In this document: one piece after another, positions 56,617 to 64,000 of the stretch
Numbering within the stretch: position 1 is the stretch's first letter
How the letters are laid out: the number at the start of each line of letters is the position of its first letter
Origin: JBBQXH01 sp963710975
GTDB taxonomy: Bacteria; Actinomycetota; Thermoleophilia; Gaiellales; Gaiellaceae
Reading direction: 5' to 3'
NCBI GenBank assembly: GCA_963710975.1
Contig: CAVQCG010000003.1
Location: forward strand, 310,001-374,000
DNA: 64,000 nucleotides
The notes under the pieces: model-generated
Told to the model about the DNA's origin: nothing
What the model saw: the letters and a program-made list of their open reading frames with translations, nothing else
Databases searched by the model: none
Translations under genes and position numbers: made by a program

Positions 56617-59544
56617 CAGGAGCCCGGTAGCTGTTCTGCGGGGAGCCGGTAGGCGTCCCGCGCAGGCTTCAACGGCCGCAGCAGCCAGTAGGGTCGGCGA
56701 GTCCCGTCGGGGGAATGCGTCTGTGCCGGGCGGGCTTGCGCGAGCCATTCGCGGTAGACGGCAAAGCCACGCTCGGTGTCGGCGGCGATATCGCCGTCGG
56801 CGTCGTCCGGTCCGGCCCTGCTCACCCGGACCGCCTGGTGCCAGCAGTGCATCCCGGAAACGGGGTCGGGGTGTACGGGGAACGTGAGGTTCTGGTGCAC
56901 GCCGACGTCGGTCCACCAGATGCGCTCGGTGTCGGGGTCGGACGAGGAAAACGGCGCGACGCCCTCGCGTCGGGTGAGTGACCAGCGCGAGCCGTCGCGG
57001 TCGAGAGCGACGGTCGCCATCGACTGGCGCTGCCCGGTCTCGCCGGCAGGCTTCCAGCGGCCCATGTGATGGCTGCAGGCGACGACGCCGGGGCGGATCC
57101 CCTCGGTGACCCACGCCTTGACGACGAAGTGGCCGATCTCGGTCTCGACCCGGACGAGCTCGCCGGTATGCACGCCCAGGCGCACGGCATCGGACGGGTG
57201 AAGCCAGAGTGGGTTCGTGTGCGCGATCTCCTCGAGCCACTTCGCGTTCGCCGAACGGGTATGGATCTGGACAGGGACCCGGAAGGTGGAGATCAGGACC
57301 ATCTGATCGGGCGACGAGCTGCTCAGGGTGCACGTGGCTGGCCATGTACGTCGGGATCGCGGCCTCCTCCCATCCCCACTCGGCTAGCGTGCGCGAGTAG
57401 AACTCGAGCCGGCCCGAAGGGGTCGGGAAGCCGCGCACGATCTTGCCGTCGACCTCGATCCCCACGAGCCGACGGCCCTCGTCGTCGGGGTCGAGCGTCG
57501 GCAGCGGCACGATGTTCGGCCCGGCCGGTTTCTGCGCCCGCGTGTAGACGCGGCCGAGATCGTCGACGCGCACGTCGTCGAGTTCGTCCTCGGGCACCGG
57601 CTCCGCGTGAAGCGCTCCGACCTTCTTTCGCACCTCGAAGGCGCCGTAGCGGCGCATGTACTCGAGGGGTGTCAGCTCCTCGGCTGCGGCCCGCTCGGGC
57701 AGGCCGGGCACCGAGTGCTCGAAGATGTACCCGTAGTACTCGTCGACGGTCAGCTTCTCGCCTGGGCGAAGCTGCGACTCGAAATACCGGCGGATCCCGA
57801 GGCTGCCGTCGGGGTCGATGCGCCAGGAGAGCTCGAGCCAGAGCTCGTTCTCCTCCCACACCTCGCCGGGGTTGACCTCCCTCGTATCGGTAATCGTCTC
57901 GCCGAGCCGCTCACGTGCTGCTCGGAGCACGGGCTGTCGGAACCCGACCCACTGTCCGTCGTACTGCTCGTAGGAGTGGATGTCGTGCCGCTCGGACGAG
58001 TGGCCGGTCGGGAGGACGTAGTCGGCGAAGAACGCCGTCTCACTCCAGGTAGGGGTCAGCGCAACGTGGAGCCCGATGCTTTGCTCGTTCGTGAGCGCCT
58101 CGATCCAGGCGAAGCCGTCGGGGTTCGTCCACACCGGGTTGTAGACGCGGGTGAAGTAGACGTCGATCGTTCCCCGCCCTTCCTTCAGAAAGTGCGGCAG
58201 GAGAAACGAGAGCTCGTTCATCGCGAGCGGGTACTCGGCCGGCCAGGTCAGGTCATTCCATTCGGGCGGATGCGGCGGCGTGTAGATCGGGCGCGGCACG
58301 AACTTGTTCCACGCATTCGGGTACGTGCCGCCCTCTGTGGCGACCGCCCCGAGCAGAGCGTTGAGCAGGAACAGGCAGCGAGAGACTTGCCAGCCGCCGA
58401 GGTTGCCGGCCGTCGCGGAGCGCCAGGTGTGGCTCGAGAGCCGCGTGCCGGCCGTCGCGACGACGTCGGCGACCTCACGCAGCGTCTCTGCGCCGACGCC
58501 CGACTCGCGCTCGGCCAGCTCGAACGTGTAGGTCGCGTACAGGCCGTCGAGGACGAGCTCGAACTGCTCGAACGTCTGCGGGTCGTGCGGATGCTCGCAG
58601 GCGAGGTACTCCTGCCAGTTCCAGTACTGGCGCACGAACTCGCGGTCGTAGACGCGGCCCCTGATCAGGTGGCTCGCGATCGCGAGCATGATCGCGGCCT
58701 CTGATCCCGGCATCGGAGAGAGCCAGTAGTCCGCGTGGGTCGCGGTGTTCGAGAGCCGGGTGTCGAGCACGATCAGCTTCGCCCCGGCCGCCTTCCCCTC
58801 GAGCACGCGCTGCGCGTGCGGGTTGAAGTAGTGCCCCGACTCGAGGTGCGAGCTGATGAGCAGGATGACCTTCGCGTTCGCATGGTCGGGGCTGGGGCGG
58901 TCGAGCCCCATCCAGTAGTGGTAGCCCGCCCGTCCGGAGCTCGAGCAGATGTTCGTGTGCGAGTTGTGGCCGTCCACGCCCCACGACGCGAGCACGCGCT
59001 CTGCGAAGCCGTCCTCGCCGGGGCGGCCGACGTGGTACATGACCGCGTTTGGGCGGCCCTCGACGATCGCGGCGCGGATACGGGCGGCGATGTCGTCGAG
59101 CGCCTCGTCCCAGCTCACCCGTTCCCAGCGGCCCTCGCCTCGGGCGCCTGCTCGTCGTAGCGGGTAGAGGATCCGGTCGGGATCGGTGATCTGGTTCAGG
59201 GTCGCCGGACCCTTCGCGCAGTTGCGTCCGCGCGAGCCCGGATGCTCCGGGTTCCCCTCGAACTTGCGCACCTGTCGCGTCTCGCGGTCGACGTAGGCGA
59301 GCAGGCCGCAGGCCGACTCGCAGTTGAAGCAGGTGGTCGGCACCAGCATGTAGCGCCGCTCCTCCCGGCGCGGCCACGCCTTCGAGTCGAGCTCGACCCA
59401 GTCGTCCCAACGCTCCTTCGGCGGGAAGGCAGCGAGGTCTATCCGGCTCGGGCCCGGATAGAACGTCTCGCCGCGGGCGAGGGTCTCACGCTTGGCCGCC
59501 GAAACTCGCTCGTTCAGCTCCGAAAGATCGACGCGGCCCTTCAT
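56616..59544 (-). CDS. Molybdopterin oxidoreductase catalytic subunit (Psr/Phs-like), with a frameshift
   Basis: The ~975-residue protein has the [4Fe-4S] motif with Cys72, Cys75, Cys79 and Cys109 (TCFNCESACG, RNCAKGPA), the Mo-bis-MGD domain (HTNICSSSGRAGYHYWMG) and the molydopterin dinucleotide-binding C-terminal domain (HTNPLWLHPSDAVRLGVHTGELV). The frame changes near 57313 between HPEQLVARSD and QMVLISTFRVPVQIH; one base is missing or added. There is no twin-arginine signal, so the subunit should stay in the cytoplasm. The stop overlaps the TorD start and the start overlaps the FeS-NrfD stop. Confidence 0.85.
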
Positions 59545-61109
59545 GCGAGCGGTACCGACTGACCGGCCTGGACATAGGCGTGTTCGTAGGCGAGAACGCC
59601 GACCAGCGCGAACGGGGTCGCGACGAGCCCGATCAGCGGAGCGAAGAGGGAGACGGCGACGAGCGCCGCGCCCGCCCAGAAGAAGGTGGCGTAGCGGCCA
59701 CGAGTCAGCTCTCGTACCGCGAGGTGGGCATGGGCAGTCGGGTGGGTGAGGGTGATCTCACCGGCCACCATGATGAGATGCCCGAGGGCGGCTCCCGCGA
59801 GCAGCCACTCGAGCGACACGATGGCTCCCTCGGCGAGCCAATGCGCAAAGGGAAGCATGACCGCCGAGCCCAGGAGCAGCGCCTGAACGAGGAGGTGCGG
59901 CGGCAGGAGCGGGCTCTGCCAGAGATCGCGCGCCTTCGCCTGGGCGAACAGGTACGCGGTGTAGACGCCCGCAAGGGCTGCGAGCGGAATGCCGCCGATC
60001 GCAAGCCACTTCTGTGGCTCGACCAGACCGCATGCCGAGAAGAGCAGCTGTAGCACGAGCACCGCACCGTAGAGACTGATCACGACCGCGCCGCGGACGA
60101 GCCAGCTTCGCCATTGAGGCCGCAGGAAGAGGAGCAGAAACCGGCGCGGGTGCTCGAGGTCCCAGATCAGAATTCCTCCGGTCACCCCCAAAAAGCCGAG
60201 GGCGACGGCCGGAGCCGCCCACAGCCAGAGCGAGCTTGCCCAGCCGAGCAAGCCGGCCAGGAGAAGCGGAAGCAGCGCCAGGTAGGCGCCCGCCGCGATC
60301 CCTTTCGTCCATGTGTAGAGGCTCACGCGCCAGTCCCACGGCGCGCGGTGCGGAACGTCGTAGGCGAGAAGCGCGGCTGCCGAGGAGTTCGAGTGCCCAG
60401 GGTGGCCGGAAACCACCCCCGGCGACTGCTCGCTCCACATGAACAGGCCGCCGTCCGGCCGGCGGGCGGCGAGCGGGTCGAGCGTTGCCTGATGCGCGCC
60501 CCGATAGAAGAGCTTCGGCCGGGTCTCCTTCTCCGGGCGACGAACAGTCACGGACTCGCCCTGCACCAACCGCGCGGCCTTCGAACCCGGATCGTTCAGG
60601 TCACCGACGAGGATCGCCTCGACCGGGCAGACGACCACGCACGCGGGCTCCAGCCCGACGTCGATCCGGTGAGCGCAGAAGTTGCATTTCTCCGCCGAGT
60701 GATCCTCGGGGTTGATGAAGATCGCGTCGTATGGACACGCGGCCACGCACGCCTTGCACCCGATGCAGACGCGCTTATCGAAGTCGACGATCCCGTCCGC
60801 GCGGCGGAACATCGCCGCCGTCGGGCACGCGGTCACGCACGGCGCGTCATCGCACTGGTTGCAGCGCGTCACCTGGAAGGACCGCCGTACCTGAGGGAAC
60901 GTCCCGACCTCGACGGCCTTGACGTACGTTCGAGTTACCCCCAACGGCACCTCGTTCTCCGACTTGCACGCCGTCGTGCATGCGTGGCAGCCGATGCACC
61001 GCGTCTGGTCGATCACCTTCACCCACGAGGGACCACCGTCCCCAGCAGCCAGCGTCCGTAGATCCACTCCCTCCTCGAGGATCACGAGTGGGAGCGTAAC
61101 GGATGGCAT
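59541..61109 (-). CDS. Fused FeS-cluster/NrfD membrane subunit of the molybdoenzyme
   Basis: The 522-residue protein fuses a four-cluster ferredoxin subunit (DQTRCIGCHACTTACKSEN, CNQCDDAPCVTACPTAAMF, CIGCKACVAACPYDAIFI, CNFCAHRIDVGLEPACVVVCP) at about 30-200 to an NrfD/PsrC-type subunit with about eight membrane segments (YTWTKGIAAGAYLALLPLLLAG, GVTGGILIWDLEHPRRFLLLF). In Psr-type complexes these two are separate genes (B and C). It passes electrons between the quinone pool and the catalytic subunit. ATG 61109 lacks a clear ribosome binding site; the family starts near here. Confidence 0.88.
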   Translation of the reverse strand: MPSVTLPLVILEEGVDLRTLAAGDGGPSWVKVIDQTRCIGCHACTTACKSENEVPLGVTRTYVKAVEVGTFPQVRRSFQVTRCNQCDDAPCVTACPTAAMFRRADGIVDFDKRVCIGCKACVAACPYDAIFINPEDHSAEKCNFCAHRIDVGLEPACVVVCPVEAILVGDLNDPGSKAARLVQGESVTVRRPEKETRPKLFYRGAHQATLDPLAARRPDGGLFMWSEQSPGVVSGHPGHSNSSAAALLAYDVPHRAPWDWRVSLYTWTKGIAAGAYLALLPLLLAGLLGWASSLWLWAAPAVALGFLGVTGGILIWDLEHPRRFLLLFLRPQWRSWLVRGAVVISLYGAVLVLQLLFSACGLVEPQKWLAIGGIPLAALAGVYTAYLFAQAKARDLWQSPLLPPHLLVQALLLGSAVMLPFAHWLAEGAIVSLEWLLAGAALGHLIMVAGEITLTHPTAHAHLAVRELTRGRYATFFWAGAALVAVSLFAPLIGLVATPFALVGVLAYEHAYVQAGQSVPLA

Positions 61110-61662
61110 GGCCGAGAAGATCGCTGCGAGCAGCCACGATCCGCGCGCCGCCCAGCGCACTTCCACTCCGTGTTCTCAGCCCACTCCAGGCGCGCTTGGA
61201 GCCGTCCTGCGCCCACTCCTTGAAGTAGCCGGGATCGACACGCCCGCCCAATCTCGCTTAGCCTGGTGCTCAGCCAACGACGCTCCTGTTGCGTCATCAC
61301 TCCTCCATGGTCGGACGGTCACCGCCGATTCTGACGCACGCGCCCTGATCAAGCCGCCCGCGATCGGGCAGGCCCGGACGACCAGCGTGCCCAGAATCAC
61401 AGCTACCCTCACCTCGCCCCCCGGACGCACTCATGGTGCAGGAGGGCCTGGCGTGCCCACCCTCGAGCTGCAATCGCCGACGCGTCAAAGACCCGGAGCT
61501 GATCAGCGGCAGTTGGGATCGACCCGCCTAGCGCCAACGATCGGCGCGGCATACGCTCCCGGTTCCAGCCCTACGCTCACGAAGGGCGATAGCCGCGGCT
61601 CGGGTCTCGATATTCGCGTTGGGTCGGCGTGAGACCGGTCATGGGTTCGTTCCGGTTCGGAG
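61110..61662. other. Divergent promoter region without genes
   Basis: About 550 bases hold no gene I can support. They should contain the promoter for the oxidoreductase operon on the minus strand and that of the nitroreductase-like gene; no convincing box is seen. Confidence 0.5.
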
Positions 61663-62202
61663 GTGATGGCAGTGAGGAGCTTTGCATCGCACCCAGGCGG
61701 CCGGCGGGCGAAGCCACTCCTCGGGGTTCGTCGGCAACCAGGTCGTCTCGCTCTCGCAGTCTTCCGACTGCCGCTGCCGCTGTATCGGCGGGGATGGGGC
61801 TGGCTCCTGGGCCACACGTTTCTGCTACTCGTCCACGCCGGACGGAAGACCGGCAAGCTCCACTTCACCGTGGCGATGGCCTTGAAGTACGACCCGGAGA
61901 CCCGCGAGGCAGTCATCTGCTCGGTTTGGGGTCAGAACACCGACTGGGTTCGGAACATTCGAGTCCGTCCGGCACTGCAAGTCCAGATCGGGCGGGAGTC
62001 GTTCACACCGGAGCAGCGCTTCCTCTCGGAGGATGAGAGCTTCGCAGTGGCGGTCGAGTTCCGACGCCAGCATCCCTGGAGGTTGCGCCTTCTCACGTGG
62101 ATCCTGGGCTGGGACGATCTCCGCTCCGATGCGGCCGTGAGAGACTTCGTCCGCAGTCGGCCGTTCGTGTCATTCCGTCCGGCGGACCCCTCCCCGCTCT
62201 GA
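61663..62202 (+). CDS. Deazaflavin (F420)-dependent nitroreductase-like protein
   Basis: The 179-residue protein is a DUF385/Ddn-type split beta-barrel: LLGHTFLLLVHAGRKTGKLHFT at the core and VWGQNTDWVRNIRVRPALQVQIG near the cofactor-binding site. Members reduce quinones or nitro drugs with F420H2. GTG 61663 or ATG 61666 follows a GGAGG site. Confidence 0.88.
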   Translation: MMAVRSFASHPGGRRAKPLLGVRRQPGRLALAVFRLPLPLYRRGWGWLLGHTFLLLVHAGRKTGKLHFTVAMALKYDPETREAVICSVWGQNTDWVRNIRVRPALQVQIGRESFTPEQRFLSEDESFAVAVEFRRQHPWRLRLLTWILGWDDLRSDAAVRDFVRSRPFVSFRPADPSPL

Positions 62203-62319
62203 GATCGTTTGTTCTGCAACCGGTACACGCGAGGGCTTGGGCCTTTCGGACACCCGAAGGGACGCCCTCAGCCGAGGGCGGCTGCCACTGGCTGTCAAAG
62301 GCAACATGAGGCCACTGCG

Positions 62320-62451
62320 CACGAGAGCGTCTTCGGGTCGTTGCAACGGTTGACCCCGCTGATCGAGGTTCCCGTGCTCGTCGCGCTCGTGTACGTATCG
62401 CTTTGGGCCGGTCGGCGCTTCGATGGCTGGCCCGAAGCGCGGGGCGAATGA
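62320..62451 (+). pseudogene. C-terminal fragment of an ACR3-type arsenite transporter
   Basis: The short frame TPLIEVPVLVALVYVSLWAGRRF matches the last helix of ACR3 permeases. Nothing else of the gene is present. It abuts the first copy of the IS-end repeat, so an insertion or deletion may have removed the rest. Confidence 0.4.
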
Positions 62452-62491
62452 CCGGCCCCCGTTTGTCGGTCCGGCCGCTATGAGAGTCGGG
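62451..62491. repeat. IS-end-like direct repeat, copy 1
   Basis: GTTTGTCGGTCCGGCCGC followed by TATGAGAGT is repeated with few changes at 63411-63454. It looks like the terminal end of the IS3-type element. Confidence 0.55.
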
Positions 62492-62637
62492 CCGTCACGC
62501 GGGCTGTATCGATCCTTGTGATCGGGGACAGCTCGTTGGGCCTCCCGGGTGGCATGTAACGAGGAGTCTTGTCGAAGAAGACGAGAATGATGGGCACATG
62601 ACACTCGGGACGACTCAGAGAGCGCCGGCGTGATGCC

Positions 62638-63261
62638 TTAGACGGTGCGGGGTCGCCACGGCTCGTGCTCGTGCGCGAGCCAGACCAGCTCGGGGTCGAG
62701 CGCGCGCACCCGCAGCTGGCCTTCGGTGTGCGGCTCGTCGAGCTCGCCGAACCAAACCGCCACGTCGCCGCCGACGACGACCGGACGCCCGCCAGTCTCG
62801 ACGACGACCACCTGCATGCCGCGTGTGTGGCCCGGCGCCGGGACGAGCCGGAGCCCGGGAAGCAGCTCGAGCTCGCCGTCGACCGGCACGTACCGCACGC
62901 CGGGCGCCTCGACCCACTCGCGAATGGTGTAGTCGTCCTCGCTGCGCGCGTCGTCGAGCTCCCGACGCTGGACGTAGATCGGCCTGCCGGCGAAGAGGTG
63001 GTTGCCGCCGCAGTGGTCGAAGTGCAGGTGTGTGTTGACGACGATGTCGATGCCGGCGAGGTCGAAGTCCTGCTTGCTCAGTGGACGGAGGCGGGGATCG
63101 AGGTCGGCCACCGCCGGGTGCAGCTCCGTCATGCCGGTGTCGACCAGCACGCGCGCATCGGGATGGTCGATGACGTGCACGTAGACCGGCATCCGCTCGC
63201 CCTCGGCGAGCAGGTCGGCAACGCGGACTGGCGTGATGGTGATCGAGGCGGGGGCGTTCAT
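62638..63261 (-). CDS. MBL-fold lactonase-like (N-acyl homoserine lactonase family) protein
   Basis: The 207-residue protein has the metallo-beta-lactamase motif NTHLHFDHCGGN (HxHxDH), the LVDTGM strand and the distal PGHTRGMQVVVV and AHEHEPWRP. It resembles AHL lactonases such as AiiA, but substrate is unproven; quorum quenching is inference. The ATG at 63261 overlaps the stop of a 14-residue leader ORF, so translation is coupled. The frame continues upstream into IS3 sequence without a stop, which is accidental. Confidence 0.8.
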   Translation of the reverse strand: MNAPASITITPVRVADLLAEGERMPVYVHVIDHPDARVLVDTGMTELHPAVADLDPRLRPLSKQDFDLAGIDIVVNTHLHFDHCGGNHLFAGRPIYVQRRELDDARSEDDYTIREWVEAPGVRYVPVDGELELLPGLRLVPAPGHTRGMQVVVVETGGRPVVVGGDVAVWFGELDEPHTEGQLRVRALDPELVWLAHEHEPWRPRTV

Positions 63262-63302
63262 TGTGTACCGACCGCCGCGGTGGTGGTTGATATGTGAGTC
63301 AT
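63258..63302 (-). CDS. 14-residue leader ORF of the lactonase
   Basis: AAAGGAGGT (63307-63315, minus) precedes ATG 63302, giving MTHISTTTAAVGTQ and a TGA that overlaps the lactonase ATG (ATGA). The Shine-Dalgarno sequence is the best in the window. The lactonase start itself lacks one, so leader translation should load ribosomes. Confidence 0.5.
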   Translation of the reverse strand: MTHISTTTAAVGTQ

Positions 63303-63410
63303 GATGACCTCCTTTACCGGTTACTGGCTGACGCGCGGCCGGCCGCACTGCCTCGCGCGCTGGCTGAGCAGCTCCTTCAGTCGTTGGCTGGTAGAGCAGT
63401 GAGCCGGGTG

Positions 63411-63454
63411 ACGGGCCTCCGTTAGTCGGTCCGGCCGCCGCTATGAGAGTTGGG
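63411..63454. repeat. IS-end-like direct repeat, copy 2
   Basis: The counterpart of 62451-62491, lying at the inner end of the IS3 remnant. The two copies flank the lactonase in direct orientation. Confidence 0.55.
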
Positions 63455-63853
63455 GTCGGTTGTGCTGGGCTCCTTCGGTCACGGTAGCGGCGAAGGGCGG
63501 CGGGAGCTCTCCAGCCGAGACTGCTGTGTGGCCGCCGGTGGTTGTAGATGGTTCTCCAGTCAGCGATGACCGTTTGCGCCTCGAGCATGGAGTCGAATGC
63601 CTCGACCGAGAGCATCTCGTCGCGGACGCGGGAGCCGAACGACTCCACGAACGGGTTCTGCCACGGGGAGCCCGGCTCGATGAAGCTGCGCTCGGCCCCG
63701 CTGAAGCGGCACCAGTCGCGCAGGGCGTTGGCGGTCATCTCGGGGCCTGGTGGCGCTGGGTGGAGCGGTGCTGCCCCGTGATCTGGCACGCCCGCCGCTC
63801 CACAGACCGAACCGCTCGACGATCATGCGAACGGCATCGCGTCTGCGCGACGG
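63455..63853 (-). pseudogene. IS3-family transposase OrfB, internally deleted
   Basis: The minus strand reads SRRRDAVRMIVERFGL, then after one-base loss ERRACQITGQHRSTQRHQ, and then, without the middle third, GPEMTANALRDW and FIEPGSPWQNPFVESFGSRVRDEML, the end of the DDE domain with its Glu. The catalytic Asp residues are lost. Confidence 0.75.
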
Positions 63854-63855
63854 GC

Positions 63856-64000
63856 TCAGAAGTTTCCCTTCGCGATCTCCTTCAGCGCCTGATTCTCGAG
63901 CAGCTGATCGGCGACGATCCGCTTCAACCTCGCGTTCTCGCGCTCGAGCTCCTTCAGCCGCTTCGCGTCGTCGGCCTTCAGGCCGCCGTACTGCGCCCGC
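63856..64000 (-). pseudogene. IS3-family OrfA, C-terminal part, cut by window edge
   Basis: The minus strand encodes the coiled-coil end of OrfA (YGGLKADDAKRLKELERE, then LLENQALKEIAKGNF) and its stop at 63856-63858, just before OrfB. This leucine-zipper region is typical of IS3-family OrfA. The N-terminal helix-turn-helix lies beyond the window. Confidence 0.75.

Noticed and set aside
62638..63789. 383-residue transposase-lactonase fusion
   Set aside because: The transposase part is a deleted remnant and the lactonase has its own coupled start; the open frame is chance.

Overview
The window is GC-rich, double-stranded bacterial chromosome. It has dense operons, frequent GTG/TTG starts, many 4-base ATGA/GTGA overlaps, and families typical of Actinobacteria (SARP regulator, DUF1918, deazaflavin-dependent nitroreductase-like protein, GH65 sugar enzymes). 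The gene content and eCIS layout look most like the deep-branching Thermoleophilia, but that placement is inference from family resemblance, not a computed result. I saw no rRNA, tRNA or CRISPR array.

Region 1 (1-1.1 kb) is the 3' part of an acyl-CoA mutase large subunit cut by the window edge. Region 2 (1.2-23.4 kb) is the most interesting part: a nearly complete extracellular contractile injection system (eCIS, Afp/PVC-like), all on the + strand and mostly translationally coupled. In order it encodes a SARP-type regulator behind a tiny leader ORF, a small protein, one sheath, one tube, a gp26-like zinc baseplate protein, a Pro-rich protein, a DUF4255 cap protein, an AAA+ ATPase, small and unfamiliar proteins (one with a broken 5' end), an Afp7-like protein, a fused LysM-gpD hub, a gpV spike, a PAAR tip, gp25, two baseplate-J wedge proteins, a tail-I protein and a DUF6519 protein. 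No capsid, terminase or integrase is present, so it is not a prophage. A staphylococcal-nuclease-like protein is convergent to its end and is a possible cargo.

Region 3 (24.4-39.9 kb) is a housekeeping and stress mixture: MarR with YceI and an FMN reductase around paired operator-like palindromes, two convergent M23-like paralogues separated by a large inverted repeat, an ABM monooxygenase, GFA, epimerase, YihY, SRPBCC, a cytochrome P450, a P2-type cation ATPase, an APH/kinase fusion, an FAD oxidoreductase and DUF1918. Region 4 (39.9-55.6 kb) looks like a stress or energy-storage island: HAD-GH65 fusion, universal stress protein, secreted P-domain/DUF11 protein, formyltransferase, two cation/proton antiporters, a second P-type ATPase and PPK2, mixed with decayed genes (phytase-like fragment, ABM-like fragment, a GT2/alkaline-phosphatase chimera) and a 24-base poly-A tract. 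Region 5 (55.8-61.1 kb, minus strand) is a molybdopterin oxidoreductase operon: FeS-NrfD fusion, catalytic subunit, TorD chaperone. Region 6 (61.6-64 kb) has a deazaflavin-type nitroreductase, an ACR3 fragment, an MBL-fold lactonase behind a leader ORF, and an IS3 remnant.

At least ten conserved genes are interrupted by apparent single-base frameshifts. They are too widespread to be selective decay only, so unpolished sequence must be considered before calling any of them pseudogenes.
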